Assembly: GCA_948788915.1 (NCBI GenBank) | Contig: CAQFOZ010000023.1 | Span: forward strand, 1 to 38,638 | Reading direction: 5' to 3' | Length of the DNA: 38,638 nt | DNA from: an uncultured Muribaculaceae bacterium | GTDB taxonomy: Bacteria > Bacteroidota > Bacteroidia > Bacteroidales > Muribaculaceae | Part shown: positions 1 through 7,824 of the stretch, one piece after another | Position numbering within the stretch: the stretch's first letter is position 1 | How the letters are laid out: each line of letters starts with the position of its first letter | Translations under genes and position numbers: made by a program | Notes under the pieces: model-generated | What the model saw: the letters and a program-made list of their open reading frames with translations, nothing else | What the model was told of the DNA's origin: nothing | Databases searched by the model: none

Positions 1-215
1 TCCCTCGAAAATCCACTAAAAATATGCATTAACTAATTTACGAGTCATACTTATTTTAAGAAACTACAAAATAAAAACTGAGTTCAATAAATAGAATATT
101 GTTATTCTCAACATGTTTTGTCGTAAAGAGATGTGGCATACTGCGGTAACCAAGCACATAGACATATTGCTTCAATTCCACACAATCTGACACATTATAA
201 ATTGATATTTACTAT

Positions 216-1517
216 ATGCTTACTTTAGAGTTACTTTTTGTGTTAGTCGCCATCATAGTCGGGGCAAGACTCGGAGGTATCGGCTTAGGTGTCATGGGAG
301 GCGTAGGCATGGCGGTTCTGGTATTTGTGTTCGGACTGGAACCGACATCACCTCCAATTGATGTAATGCTTATGATCGCAGCAGTCATCTCGGCAGCCGC
401 TGCAATGCAGGCGGCGGGCGGACTCGACTATCTTGTCAGGCTTGCCGAGAAGATGCTTCGCAAGAATCCGTCTCAGGTAACGATCCTCAGTCCGCTTGTC
501 ACATATCTGTTTACATTCATCGCAGGGACAGGTCACGTGGCTTATTCTGTACTGCCGGTAATTGCAGAGGTAGCCCGTGAAACAAAAATACGTCCTGAAC
601 GCCCATTGGGAATAGCGGTCATAGCCTCTCAACAAGCCATCACGGCAAGTCCGATATCGGCAGCCACTGTCGCACTTTTGGGATTACTGACAGGATTCGA
701 CATTACACTTTTCGACATACTCAAGATTACAATTCCGGCAACATTAATCGGTGTACTCGCAGGTGCGTTTCTTTCAAAAAAAGTAGGCAAAGAGCTTATG
801 GAAGATCCTGAATACCTGAAGCGTATTGAAAAAGGGATGATAAAAGAGAACAAACTTGAGTTTAACAAAATACAAAATCCCAGACTTGCACTCACCTCTG
901 TAATTCTGTTTCTTGTAGCCACCGTTGCCATAGTATTGTTCGGCTCAATACCCTCCATACGTCCGGTTTTCAACGGCACACAGATGGGTATGCCGGCAAT
1001 CATAGAGATATTGATGCTGACAGTGTGTGCAGTAATATTACTCGTAACAAAAACAAACGGCATAGCGCCAACCCAGGGCAGCGTATTTATTGCCGGCATG
1101 CAGGCCGTGATTGCGATATTCGGTATAGCATGGATGGGAGATACGTTTATCAACGGTAACATCACAGTTCTTACAGAGTCCATAAAAGGGATGGTCACAG
1201 AGATGCCCTGGCTATTCGGGATAGCGCTGTTTGTCATGTCTATTCTGCTATACAGTCAGGCGGCAACCGTCCGGGCCATTGTCCCGTTAGGAGTAGCATT
1301 GGGAATCAATCCCATGATGCTCATTGCCCTTTTCCCTGCTGTAAACGGATACTTCTTTATACCTAATTACCCTACAATAGTAGCCGCTATCAATTTCGAC
1401 AGAACCGGTACTACCCGTATAGGCAAATATATTCTGAACCATTCATTCATGATGCCCGGAATGGTCGCGACAATCGTGGCAATTCTCACGGGCATGTTGC
1501 TGATTCAGATCTTTTAG
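216..1517 (+). CDS. dcuB: Anaerobic C4-dicarboxylate transporter, DcuA/DcuB family
   Basis: This is an inner-membrane carrier that exchanges or takes up C4-dicarboxylates (fumarate, malate, aspartate) against succinate in anaerobes. The 433-residue protein is almost all hydrophobic segments and keeps family blocks recognisable from E. coli: the N-terminal GARLGGIGLG, then SPPIDVML, AGGLDYL, GTGHVAYSVLP, SQQAITASPIS, GIAWMGDTF, SQAAT and the C-terminal GTTRIGKYILNHSF. The length equals E. coli DcuA, but several blocks (VLVFVF, GTGHV, the KTN region) are closer to DcuB, so the A/B assignment is uncertain while the family is firm. It is the first gene of a run with asparaginase (39 bp gap) and a porin, which points to aspartate as a physiological substrate. 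The 215 bp upstream are AT-rich and non-coding; I found no convincing TAnnTTTG box there, only a short 5-bp-stem inverted repeat at 94-107. Confidence 0.93.
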   Translation: MLTLELLFVLVAIIVGARLGGIGLGVMGGVGMAVLVFVFGLEPTSPPIDVMLMIAAVISAAAAMQAAGGLDYLVRLAEKMLRKNPSQVTILSPLVTYLFTFIAGTGHVAYSVLPVIAEVARETKIRPERPLGIAVIASQQAITASPISAATVALLGLLTGFDITLFDILKITIPATLIGVLAGAFLSKKVGKELMEDPEYLKRIEKGMIKENKLEFNKIQNPRLALTSVILFLVATVAIVLFGSIPSIRPVFNGTQMGMPAIIEILMLTVCAVILLVTKTNGIAPTQGSVFIAGMQAVIAIFGIAWMGDTFINGNITVLTESIKGMVTEMPWLFGIALFVMSILLYSQAATVRAIVPLGVALGINPMMLIALFPAVNGYFFIPNYPTIVAAINFDRTGTTRIGKYILNHSFMMPGMVATIVAILTGMLLIQIF

Positions 1518-1556
1518 AGACTATGAAAAATTTAGTACGAATAAAATTATAAAACT

Positions 1557-2618
1557 ATGAAAAATCTAAAATCCGTATCATTCTTCTTGCTGATGCTCTT
1601 AATCGGTGTGACATCAGCATTTGCCCAACAGAAACCTAATATTAAAATATTGGCAACGGGAGGCACCATCGCAGGAACAGGTAAATCCGCCACATCTTCA
1701 GGATATACAGCAGGCCAGGTTGCAATCAGCTCTCTTCTCGAAGCTGTACCTGAAATCAAAGAGATCGCCAATGTGACAGGTGAACAGATTGTCAATATCG
1801 GCTCGCAGGATATGAACGATCAGGTTTGGCTGACACTTGCAAAAAGGATCAACCAACTTCTTGCATCCGACGACTGTGACGGCATTGTCATCACTCACGG
1901 AACCGACACAATGGAAGAAACAGCATACTTCCTCAACCTGACAGTACACAGTGCAAAACCGGTGGTTCTGACAGGTTCGATGCGTCCTTCTACGGCAATG
2001 AGCGCGGATGGTCCGCTGAACCTATATAATGCTGTTGTGACGGCATCAAGTCCTGATGCTGTGGGACGAGGAGTTATGATGGTAATGAACGGTCTTATTC
2101 TCGGCGCCCACTCAACCCAGAAAATGAATACTATAGATGTACAGACATTCCAGGCCCCCGACAACGGTCCTTTGGGATATGTCTATAACAGTAAAACCTT
2201 CTTCACTATGAAGACTTTGAAAAAGAACACAACCGAATCCGTATTTGACGTGACAAATCTGGAATCGCTTCCTAAAGTCGGTATAGTTTATTCATACTCT
2301 AATGTAGATGCAGACGTTATGAACCCGTTCCTCACAGGCGGCTATCAGGGTGTGGTTCATGCAGGAGTCGGAAACGGAAATATCCACAAGAATATTTTTC
2401 CTAAACTGGAGGAAGCTCGTAAACTCGGTATTGTAGTTGTTCGTTCAAGCCGTGTTCCTACCGGTCCGGTATGCCTTCATGACGAAGTCGATGACGCGAA
2501 ATACCAGTTTGTAGCATCTCTGGAACTAAATCCTCAAAAGGCTCGCGTATTGTTGATGCTGGCACTCACAAGGACAACCGGCTGGCAACAGATTCAGAAA
2601 TTCTTTGAAGAATATTGA
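1557..2618 (+). CDS. ansB: Periplasmic type II L-asparaginase
   Basis: The enzyme hydrolyses L-asparagine to L-aspartate and ammonia. An N-terminal signal peptide of about 23 residues (cleavage likely after AFA, before QQKP) sends it to the periplasm, as expected of type II enzymes. Both threonine active-site signatures are present: ATGGTIAGTG near the mature N-terminus and HGTDTMEETAYFL further on, followed by TGSMRP and SADGP. The length of 353 residues is normal. It lies 39 bp after the Dcu carrier and 29 bp before the porin in the same direction, so the three are probably one transcript. Inference: asparagine enters through the porin, is deamidated here, and aspartate is imported by the Dcu carrier and converted to fumarate for respiration. 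Confidence 0.95.
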   Translation: MKNLKSVSFFLLMLLIGVTSAFAQQKPNIKILATGGTIAGTGKSATSSGYTAGQVAISSLLEAVPEIKEIANVTGEQIVNIGSQDMNDQVWLTLAKRINQLLASDDCDGIVITHGTDTMEETAYFLNLTVHSAKPVVLTGSMRPSTAMSADGPLNLYNAVVTASSPDAVGRGVMMVMNGLILGAHSTQKMNTIDVQTFQAPDNGPLGYVYNSKTFFTMKTLKKNTTESVFDVTNLESLPKVGIVYSYSNVDADVMNPFLTGGYQGVVHAGVGNGNIHKNIFPKLEEARKLGIVVVRSSRVPTGPVCLHDEVDDAKYQFVASLELNPQKARVLLMLALTRTTGWQQIQKFFEEY

Positions 2619-2647
2619 TCGCCATAACTTCTTAACAACTGCATACT

Positions 2648-3838
2648 ATGAAAACCAGATATATATTCCTCATTGCCGCGGCTACCGCATCTGCTGTTTC
2701 GACTAATGCACAGCAGGAGCGTATAAACGATTTCCGCACTACCGACGAAAAGGGTATAATAGAATCAATAGCAAAAATTGAAAAGAAGACTGACAAATTC
2801 AATCTATACCTGAATATGCATTCCGATTTCAAAATGGACTGGAACGGCTCGCATTTTGACGGTGGTAAATTTGAAATGCAGCAACTTCGAATCGAAATGA
2901 AAGGTAATATCAACGACTGGCTGAGTTACCGCTACAGACAGCGTCTGAACAAGGGAGACAAGCCGGAAGGATATCACGACAATATTCTCAAAAGTATTGA
3001 TATTGTCGGTATAGGACTGCGACACAAAGGCTGGTCGGCATTTATCGGAAAACAATGTGCAGCATATGGAGGTATTGAATTTGACCTGAACCCGATCGAG
3101 ATATATCAATATTCCGACATGGTTGACTATATGGACAACTTCATGACCGGTGTCCTTGTCGGATATGATTTCACTCCAAAGCAGCAACTGCAATTCCAGA
3201 TTCTTAATGCCTACAATGGCACATCCAAAGAGATGTACGGCAACTACGAAAAAGCCAAGCTTCCGTTGGTCTACACATTGAACTGGAACGGTAATTTCGG
3301 TGACGTTTACAAAACACGTTGGTCCGCCTCATTCATGAATGAGACAAAAGGGGAACATCAATGGTATTTCGCCCTTGGCAATGAATTCAATATCTCCGAC
3401 AAAGTCAATGCATATTTCGACTGGATGTATGCACTTCAGGGTGTTGACCGCAAGGGAATCATGACCGGCATCATAGGTGAACAGGGGCCCGACAGAAATG
3501 CTCAAAAATGCAGCTACATGAGTTTCATATGGCATATCAATTACCATTTCCATCCGGCATGGAACCTTTTCGCCAAAGTAATGTATGAAAATGAAGGGGT
3601 ATATAAATCGCACATGAATGAATATGGCACAGATATAAAATCAGGTAATTATCGCACTGCTCTCGGATACATCGGTGGAATTGAATACTACCCGTTCAAA
3701 GACCGCAACCTGCATTTCTTTGCTGCATATGTCGGCCGCGATTATAAATTTACAGACAAGGCCAAAGCTCTGGGAATGGAAAACTATTCTACAAATCAGC
3801 TGCAAGTCGGTTTTATCTGGCAAATGCCGATATTCTGA
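2648..3838 (+). CDS. Outer-membrane porin, OprO/OprP-like
   Basis: A signal peptide (about residues 1-21, ending STNA before QQER) precedes a short polar stretch rich in K, E and D, then a beta-barrel pattern of alternating aromatic and polar residues to the C-terminus, which ends in a short aromatic strand (FIWQMPIF). Motifs such as QQLRIEMKGNINDWLSYRYRQRL and FIGKQCAAYGG resemble the phosphate-selective porin O/P family common in Bacteroidetes. The family name says little about substrate. Its place 29 bp after asparaginase and in one run with the Dcu carrier suggests a general or amino-acid/dicarboxylate channel serving that pathway, not phosphate uptake; this is inference from context. A strong terminator follows about 60 bp downstream. 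Confidence 0.82.
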   Translation: MKTRYIFLIAAATASAVSTNAQQERINDFRTTDEKGIIESIAKIEKKTDKFNLYLNMHSDFKMDWNGSHFDGGKFEMQQLRIEMKGNINDWLSYRYRQRLNKGDKPEGYHDNILKSIDIVGIGLRHKGWSAFIGKQCAAYGGIEFDLNPIEIYQYSDMVDYMDNFMTGVLVGYDFTPKQQLQFQILNAYNGTSKEMYGNYEKAKLPLVYTLNWNGNFGDVYKTRWSASFMNETKGEHQWYFALGNEFNISDKVNAYFDWMYALQGVDRKGIMTGIIGEQGPDRNAQKCSYMSFIWHINYHFHPAWNLFAKVMYENEGVYKSHMNEYGTDIKSGNYRTALGYIGGIEYYPFKDRNLHFFAAYVGRDYKFTDKAKALGMENYSTNQLQVGFIWQMPIF

Positions 3839-3900
3839 TTAATTTGATTCCCCGTTTCTCTCGGGAACGGTTGAGAGCACATATTTTTATTATATTCAAT

Positions 3901-3937
3901 AAAAATCCATTGCAGCAAAGGCAATGGATTTTTTATT
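3901..3937 (+). terminator. Rho-independent terminator after the dcuB-ansB-porin operon
   Basis: A 13-bp perfect stem (3901-3913 with 3921-3933) with a 7-nt loop has an ATTGC/GCAAT core and runs into a T-rich tract (TTTTATTTT). It closes the first operon and lies just upstream of the promoter-like box of the next gene. Confidence 0.88.
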
Positions 3938-3952
3938 TTGCCTTAAATTAGG

Positions 3953-3960
3953 TACATTTG
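3953..3960 (+). promoter_or_regulatory. Candidate -7 box for the propeller/phosphatase gene
   Basis: TACATTTG matches the Bacteroidetes -7 consensus TAnnTTTG exactly, 61 bp before the ATG at 4022. About 19-20 bp upstream there is only a T-rich tract in place of TTTG, so the -33 element is weak and overlaps the tail of the preceding terminator. Confidence 0.55.
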
Positions 3961-4021
3961 CGTATATTATCAATTATTATAGAAATTTTTGAACAAACCT
4001 ACGAAACAATAAAAGATACAT

Positions 4022-6250
4022 ATGAACAAACTTATTCTTTCAGCATGCTTAGCGCTTGCTCCGGTGTTTGCCGACGCACAATTGATGGTAAGCCCCGAAC
4101 AATCTCCTGAATGTATAAAATTCTTTGACAAAGGGCCGAGAACAAAATCAAATCAGGGTATGGCTATCAACGGCAACTATCTGTTCAGCTTCTACGATGG
4201 CGGAACATGCCGTGTGTTTGACATACGAAAGAGCGGACAACCTCATATCGCCGAGTTCCAACTTGAATCCGCCCAGAAAGACAACCATGCAAATCAGGTG
4301 AATTTTGGTCCTGTTACTCTCAAGGGTGCTGCGGCACCACTCGCTTATGTCACAGTAGGCAAAGTAGGCGTACCAATTGAATTCACATGCTTTGTAGAGA
4401 ATTTCAAACGTAAAGGCAAGAAATGGGAATCTGAACTTGTTCAGACAATTACTCTTGACACAACAGGTTTCAGCAAAAAAAATATTCTTAAAATATTCGG
4501 TGCGCCATCCTGGCTTGTTGACGGAAAGCGCAATGAGATATGGATACTTTCCGGTTTAAAACGCACCAAACTTAAAACTACGGGTGAGCCATATAATAAT
4601 AAATATGTGGCTTTGAAATTCCGAATACCGGATCTGAAAGAGGGAAAAAATGTGAAACTTACTTACAAAGATGTGCTTGACCAGCGTATTTTCAATTTTG
4701 ATGCCTACGCTACACAAGGTGGATGCGCAAACGACGGCAAGATCTATTATTCTTTCGGTTTCGGAAATGCTCGCAATTCCGAATCTCCTTCAAAGATCCG
4801 TGTCTTCGATACTGACCGTCGTGTGATTTCAGCACGCTATGACCTCGGTGCCGAAATTCCGGAGGAATGCGAATGCATTTCAATCCCCGGTGACGGCTAT
4901 ATGTATGTAAATACAAACAGCAATAACGTTTACCGTATACCTGTAAAAGAGGATATAACCCCCGATATAAAAGAAGATCCTTACACACTGTTGCGCAAGT
5001 TTCCCGAGATGATCGGTGGCACTTATTGGATTGACCCCATCACTCGTCCTGAAGAACGCGAGGCTCCGGCCGGTTATGAACCGTTCTATATGAGTGCCTA
5101 TGGCCGTCACGGCATGAGATATCTTGATGACAAAACAACAGTGCCACGTTTGCAGGAAGCTTTCCGGAAAGCTGATTCATTAGGAATACTTACTCCTCTT
5201 GGCAAAGCGGTTCAGAACCGTTTCAACATGATTATGCCGTCCCTGGACAACCGTACCGGAGAACTCACCCAGCTTGGAATGAGACAATGGCAAAACCATG
5301 CCAAGAGATATGTTGAGAATTATCCTGAGATATTCCGCAATAATCCTGACATACATCTTGAATCTACATCGGTGATGCGTACCGCCATGAGCATGGCAAA
5401 CTTCAATCTCAAACTGAAAGAACTGCTGCCAGGTGTTAATCCACACATGGATGTGAGTGTGGCTTATCATCCGTACCTGAATCCCTATACTGACGGAGTA
5501 CCCTATAAGACTGAATTTGATGAATCATTCCGTAACCGCAAGGGTGTCTGGTATCCGGTATGGTGTGACTTCGCAAAATCAAAGATTGATCATAAAGACT
5601 TTGCTTCCCGAATTTTCACCAATGTCGGTGCGATGGAAATGAACGATACCGATCTTCTGGAACTTGAATACGCATTCTTCCTGCTTCAAAACGATGCTAT
5701 GTCTCTTGACATGCCTATGCTTTTCGACGACCTTTTTACTGCCGATGAAATGCTTGCCTGGTGGGAGATTGACAATCTGAAATATTTCCAGCAAAAAGGT
5801 CCGTGGACACCAAACCTCGGCAGACCCTGGAAAAAAGGTGCGTTAATGCTTGACCAGATTCTTGAGTCTTCAAAAGAACATCTTGAAAACGGAGCAGAAA
5901 ACGGACTTTACCTGCGTCTTGGACACGACGGCTGTATCATGGCGATACTTGCCGAAATGGAGGCAGACAAATGGGGAGTAGAAACTGAAGATCCAGCCAA
6001 AGTAAAAGATCTCTGGCAGACATATCTTATTCCTATGGCAACATTCTTCAACTTCAATTTTTACCGGAATCCCAACGATCCCAACGCACCTATATTGGTG
6101 AAAGTATTATTGAACGGGAATGCAATGGAATTGCCATTACAGGCAGTTTCAGACAAATGCTATAAATGGGATGACCTGTACACCCACTATAAAGCAAAAA
6201 TCGCCAAAGATGTAAAAGCATTGGTTGACACAGCCAATGTTAAACCATAA
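4022..6250 (+). CDS. Secreted beta-propeller / histidine acid phosphatase fusion
   Basis: The 742-residue protein has a signal peptide (about residues 1-19, ending ADA before QLMV) and two parts. Residues about 22-320 form repeated beta-rich blocks with the feel of a six-bladed TolB-like propeller (for example NGNYLFSFYDGG, CRVFDIRK, RVFDTDRR). From about residue 350 comes a clade 2 histidine phosphatase: the catalytic R-H-G at 362-364, a second conserved arginine in STSVMRTAMS, and a GHDG block with His635-Asp636 as the expected second histidine and proton donor. The catalytic set therefore looks intact. Family members remove phosphate from inositol phosphates, sugar phosphates or other monoesters; the substrate here is unknown. 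It appears monocistronic, with its own promoter-like box and terminator. The phosphatase call is firm, the propeller call moderate. Confidence 0.83.
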   Translation: MNKLILSACLALAPVFADAQLMVSPEQSPECIKFFDKGPRTKSNQGMAINGNYLFSFYDGGTCRVFDIRKSGQPHIAEFQLESAQKDNHANQVNFGPVTLKGAAAPLAYVTVGKVGVPIEFTCFVENFKRKGKKWESELVQTITLDTTGFSKKNILKIFGAPSWLVDGKRNEIWILSGLKRTKLKTTGEPYNNKYVALKFRIPDLKEGKNVKLTYKDVLDQRIFNFDAYATQGGCANDGKIYYSFGFGNARNSESPSKIRVFDTDRRVISARYDLGAEIPEECECISIPGDGYMYVNTNSNNVYRIPVKEDITPDIKEDPYTLLRKFPEMIGGTYWIDPITRPEEREAPAGYEPFYMSAYGRHGMRYLDDKTTVPRLQEAFRKADSLGILTPLGKAVQNRFNMIMPSLDNRTGELTQLGMRQWQNHAKRYVENYPEIFRNNPDIHLESTSVMRTAMSMANFNLKLKELLPGVNPHMDVSVAYHPYLNPYTDGVPYKTEFDESFRNRKGVWYPVWCDFAKSKIDHKDFASRIFTNVGAMEMNDTDLLELEYAFFLLQNDAMSLDMPMLFDDLFTADEMLAWWEIDNLKYFQQKGPWTPNLGRPWKKGALMLDQILESSKEHLENGAENGLYLRLGHDGCIMAILAEMEADKWGVETEDPAKVKDLWQTYLIPMATFFNFNFYRNPNDPNAPILVKVLLNGNAMELPLQAVSDKCYKWDDLYTHYKAKIAKDVKALVDTANVKP

Positions 6251-6271
6251 ACATGCATGTAGAAAACAGAC

Positions 6272-6306
6272 CGGGAGCCGCAATCACTTGTGGCTCCCGT
6301 TTTTTT
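6272..6306 (+). terminator. Rho-independent terminator after the phosphatase fusion
   Basis: A 12-bp stem (6272-6283 with 6288-6299, one G-T pair) with a TCAC loop and a GGGAGCC/GGCTCCC core is followed by seven T. It lies 22 bp after the stop and separates this gene from the convergent nhaA. Confidence 0.92.
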
Positions 6307-6340
6307 CACGATTCACGGCCGCCCGCGTCTGGCCAATCCG

Positions 6341-7702
6341 CTACACTTCGGTCCTTTCATTTTCCTTTGGCTGTTTCAAAGTAAAATGAAGTGCCGCCCA
6401 GCCCAACACTCCCGCTATTAACGAGCCAACAAGAATGCCCAATTTCGCATCATTAAGGAGCTGCGACATCACGGGGTCTCCGCCACCGAACGACAGATTG
6501 GCTATAAACAAAGATACCGTAAAGCCTATTCCTCCAAGTAATGACACGGCAGCAAGACTTCCCCAATTGGAGCCTTCCGGCATTGGTGCGAATTTTAATA
6601 GAATACACAATGCCGAGAAGAGAAAAATACCAATAAATTTACCTGCCACAAGACCAATAATTATGGAAGGCGCTATACCATGAAAGAGCTGAGAAATTTC
6701 CATATCTCCAAAATAAATCCCCGCGTTGGCAAACGCAAACAAAGGCACTATAACATAATTCACAAGCGGATGGAGTGTATCTTCCATATCCTGAAGCGGA
6801 GAAATCACCTTATCCGAAGAAGATTCAATCTCCTTCAACCAGTTCATCTGTTCTTTGCTCAGGATGGTGCGTGAATTTAGCTTCTCATCATCTTCATGTG
6901 CAAAATGGCTTATATTCTGACGTATGGTCTTCACATATTTCTTTGGCGCAAACACAGGTTTAGCGGGGACACAGAATGCCACAAGCACTCCGGCAATAGT
7001 GGGATGTATACCGGCATTCAGAAAAAAGAACCATACAGCTATTCCTATGAAAACGTAAAACATTTTCGACTGTATTCCCAATTTACCGCCCACATACAGA
7101 GCCAGTAAACAACATGCAGCCCAGACAAGAAGCATATAATCTATATGTGTGCTGTAAAATATGGCTATAACAAGAATACCACCTATATCATCAACTACCG
7201 CCAATGTTGTCAAAAACACCTTCAATCCTATAGGAACCCTTTTCCCCAACATGGCAAGGACTCCTAAGGAAAATGCTATATCCGTAGCCATTGGAATAGC
7301 CGCTCCTCCGGCATACGGAGTACCTTTTGACATAAGCCAATATATGAGTACCGGAACAGCCATTCCTCCTATTGCCGCTATAATCGGCAGCAACGCATTA
7401 CGGAACGATGACAATTCACCCACCAACACTTCCCGTTTGATCTCAAGCCCCACAGAGAAGAAAAAAATCGCCATCAAGGCATCATTAATGAACGCCATCA
7501 CCGACATTGGTTCCCCGTGATGACTGAACAAGTTGAAATTGCCTATTTTGAGTGCCATCTCATTTACCCACAATGATTCATAGAAATCGCGCGAAAATGG
7601 CATATTTACAATCAACAGAGCAAGAATGGTGGCGAAAATTAACACATTTCCTCCATTAGCATAGTTTTTAATGGTCTTTTGTGCTGTATAAAACACTGAC
7701 AT
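6341..7702 (-). CDS. nhaA: Na+/H+ antiporter NhaA
   Basis: This inner-membrane antiporter exports Na+ in exchange for H+ and so handles sodium load and internal pH. The 453-residue sequence carries the NhaA signatures: FFFSVGLEIKREVLVGEL early, ATDIAFSLGVLAMLG with the conserved Asp, and AVVDDIGGILVIAIFY with the paired aspartates that bind the cation. A hydrophilic loop of roughly 60 residues (the APKKYVK to ISPLQDMED region) sits mid-protein, as is usual in longer Bacteroidetes NhaA proteins. It is the last of four genes in the same direction but is separated from lepA by 122 bp holding two inverted repeats, so it may be transcribed on its own. No clear -7 box was found. Confidence 0.96.
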   Translation of the reverse strand: MSVFYTAQKTIKNYANGGNVLIFATILALLIVNMPFSRDFYESLWVNEMALKIGNFNLFSHHGEPMSVMAFINDALMAIFFFSVGLEIKREVLVGELSSFRNALLPIIAAIGGMAVPVLIYWLMSKGTPYAGGAAIPMATDIAFSLGVLAMLGKRVPIGLKVFLTTLAVVDDIGGILVIAIFYSTHIDYMLLVWAACCLLALYVGGKLGIQSKMFYVFIGIAVWFFFLNAGIHPTIAGVLVAFCVPAKPVFAPKKYVKTIRQNISHFAHEDDEKLNSRTILSKEQMNWLKEIESSSDKVISPLQDMEDTLHPLVNYVIVPLFAFANAGIYFGDMEISQLFHGIAPSIIIGLVAGKFIGIFLFSALCILLKFAPMPEGSNWGSLAAVSLLGGIGFTVSLFIANLSFGGGDPVMSQLLNDAKLGILVGSLIAGVLGWAALHFTLKQPKENERTEV

Positions 7703-7756
7703 AGCCTTTTAATTTAGGGTTATAGTGGATAATAGCATAAATAAGTACTCAAAGCA

Positions 7757-7797
7757 AATCGTTATAAAAACGAGCATCGCCCATTCTTATAACGATT
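7757..7797. repeat. 11-bp perfect inverted repeat between lepA and nhaA
   Basis: AATCGTTATAA (7757-7767) is repeated inverted as TTATAACGATT (7787-7797) with a 19-bp spacer. It could be an operator for nhaA or the stem of a long-loop hairpin; no U-tract makes it an obvious terminator. Confidence 0.5.
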
Positions 7798-7802
7798 CAA
7801 CC

Positions 7803-7819
7803 GTATAATAAGATTATAC
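7803..7819. repeat. 7-bp inverted repeat just after lepA
   Basis: GTATAAT and ATTATAC flank a 3-bp spacer, 5 bp past the lepA stop codon. The site is AT-only apart from the outer G/C, so it is a weak hairpin or a possible protein-binding palindrome. Confidence 0.4.
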
Positions 7820-7824
7820 TTGCT

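Noticed and set aside
629..1237. 202-codon open frame antisense to the Dcu carrier
   Set aside because: The low-complexity hydrophobic/Ile-Pro-Ser translation mirrors the membrane protein on the other strand; no support for a real gene.
2648..3838. Phosphate-specific role for the porin
   Set aside because: Only the family name suggests phosphate; the operon context points to asparagine/aspartate and no phosphate-uptake gene is near.
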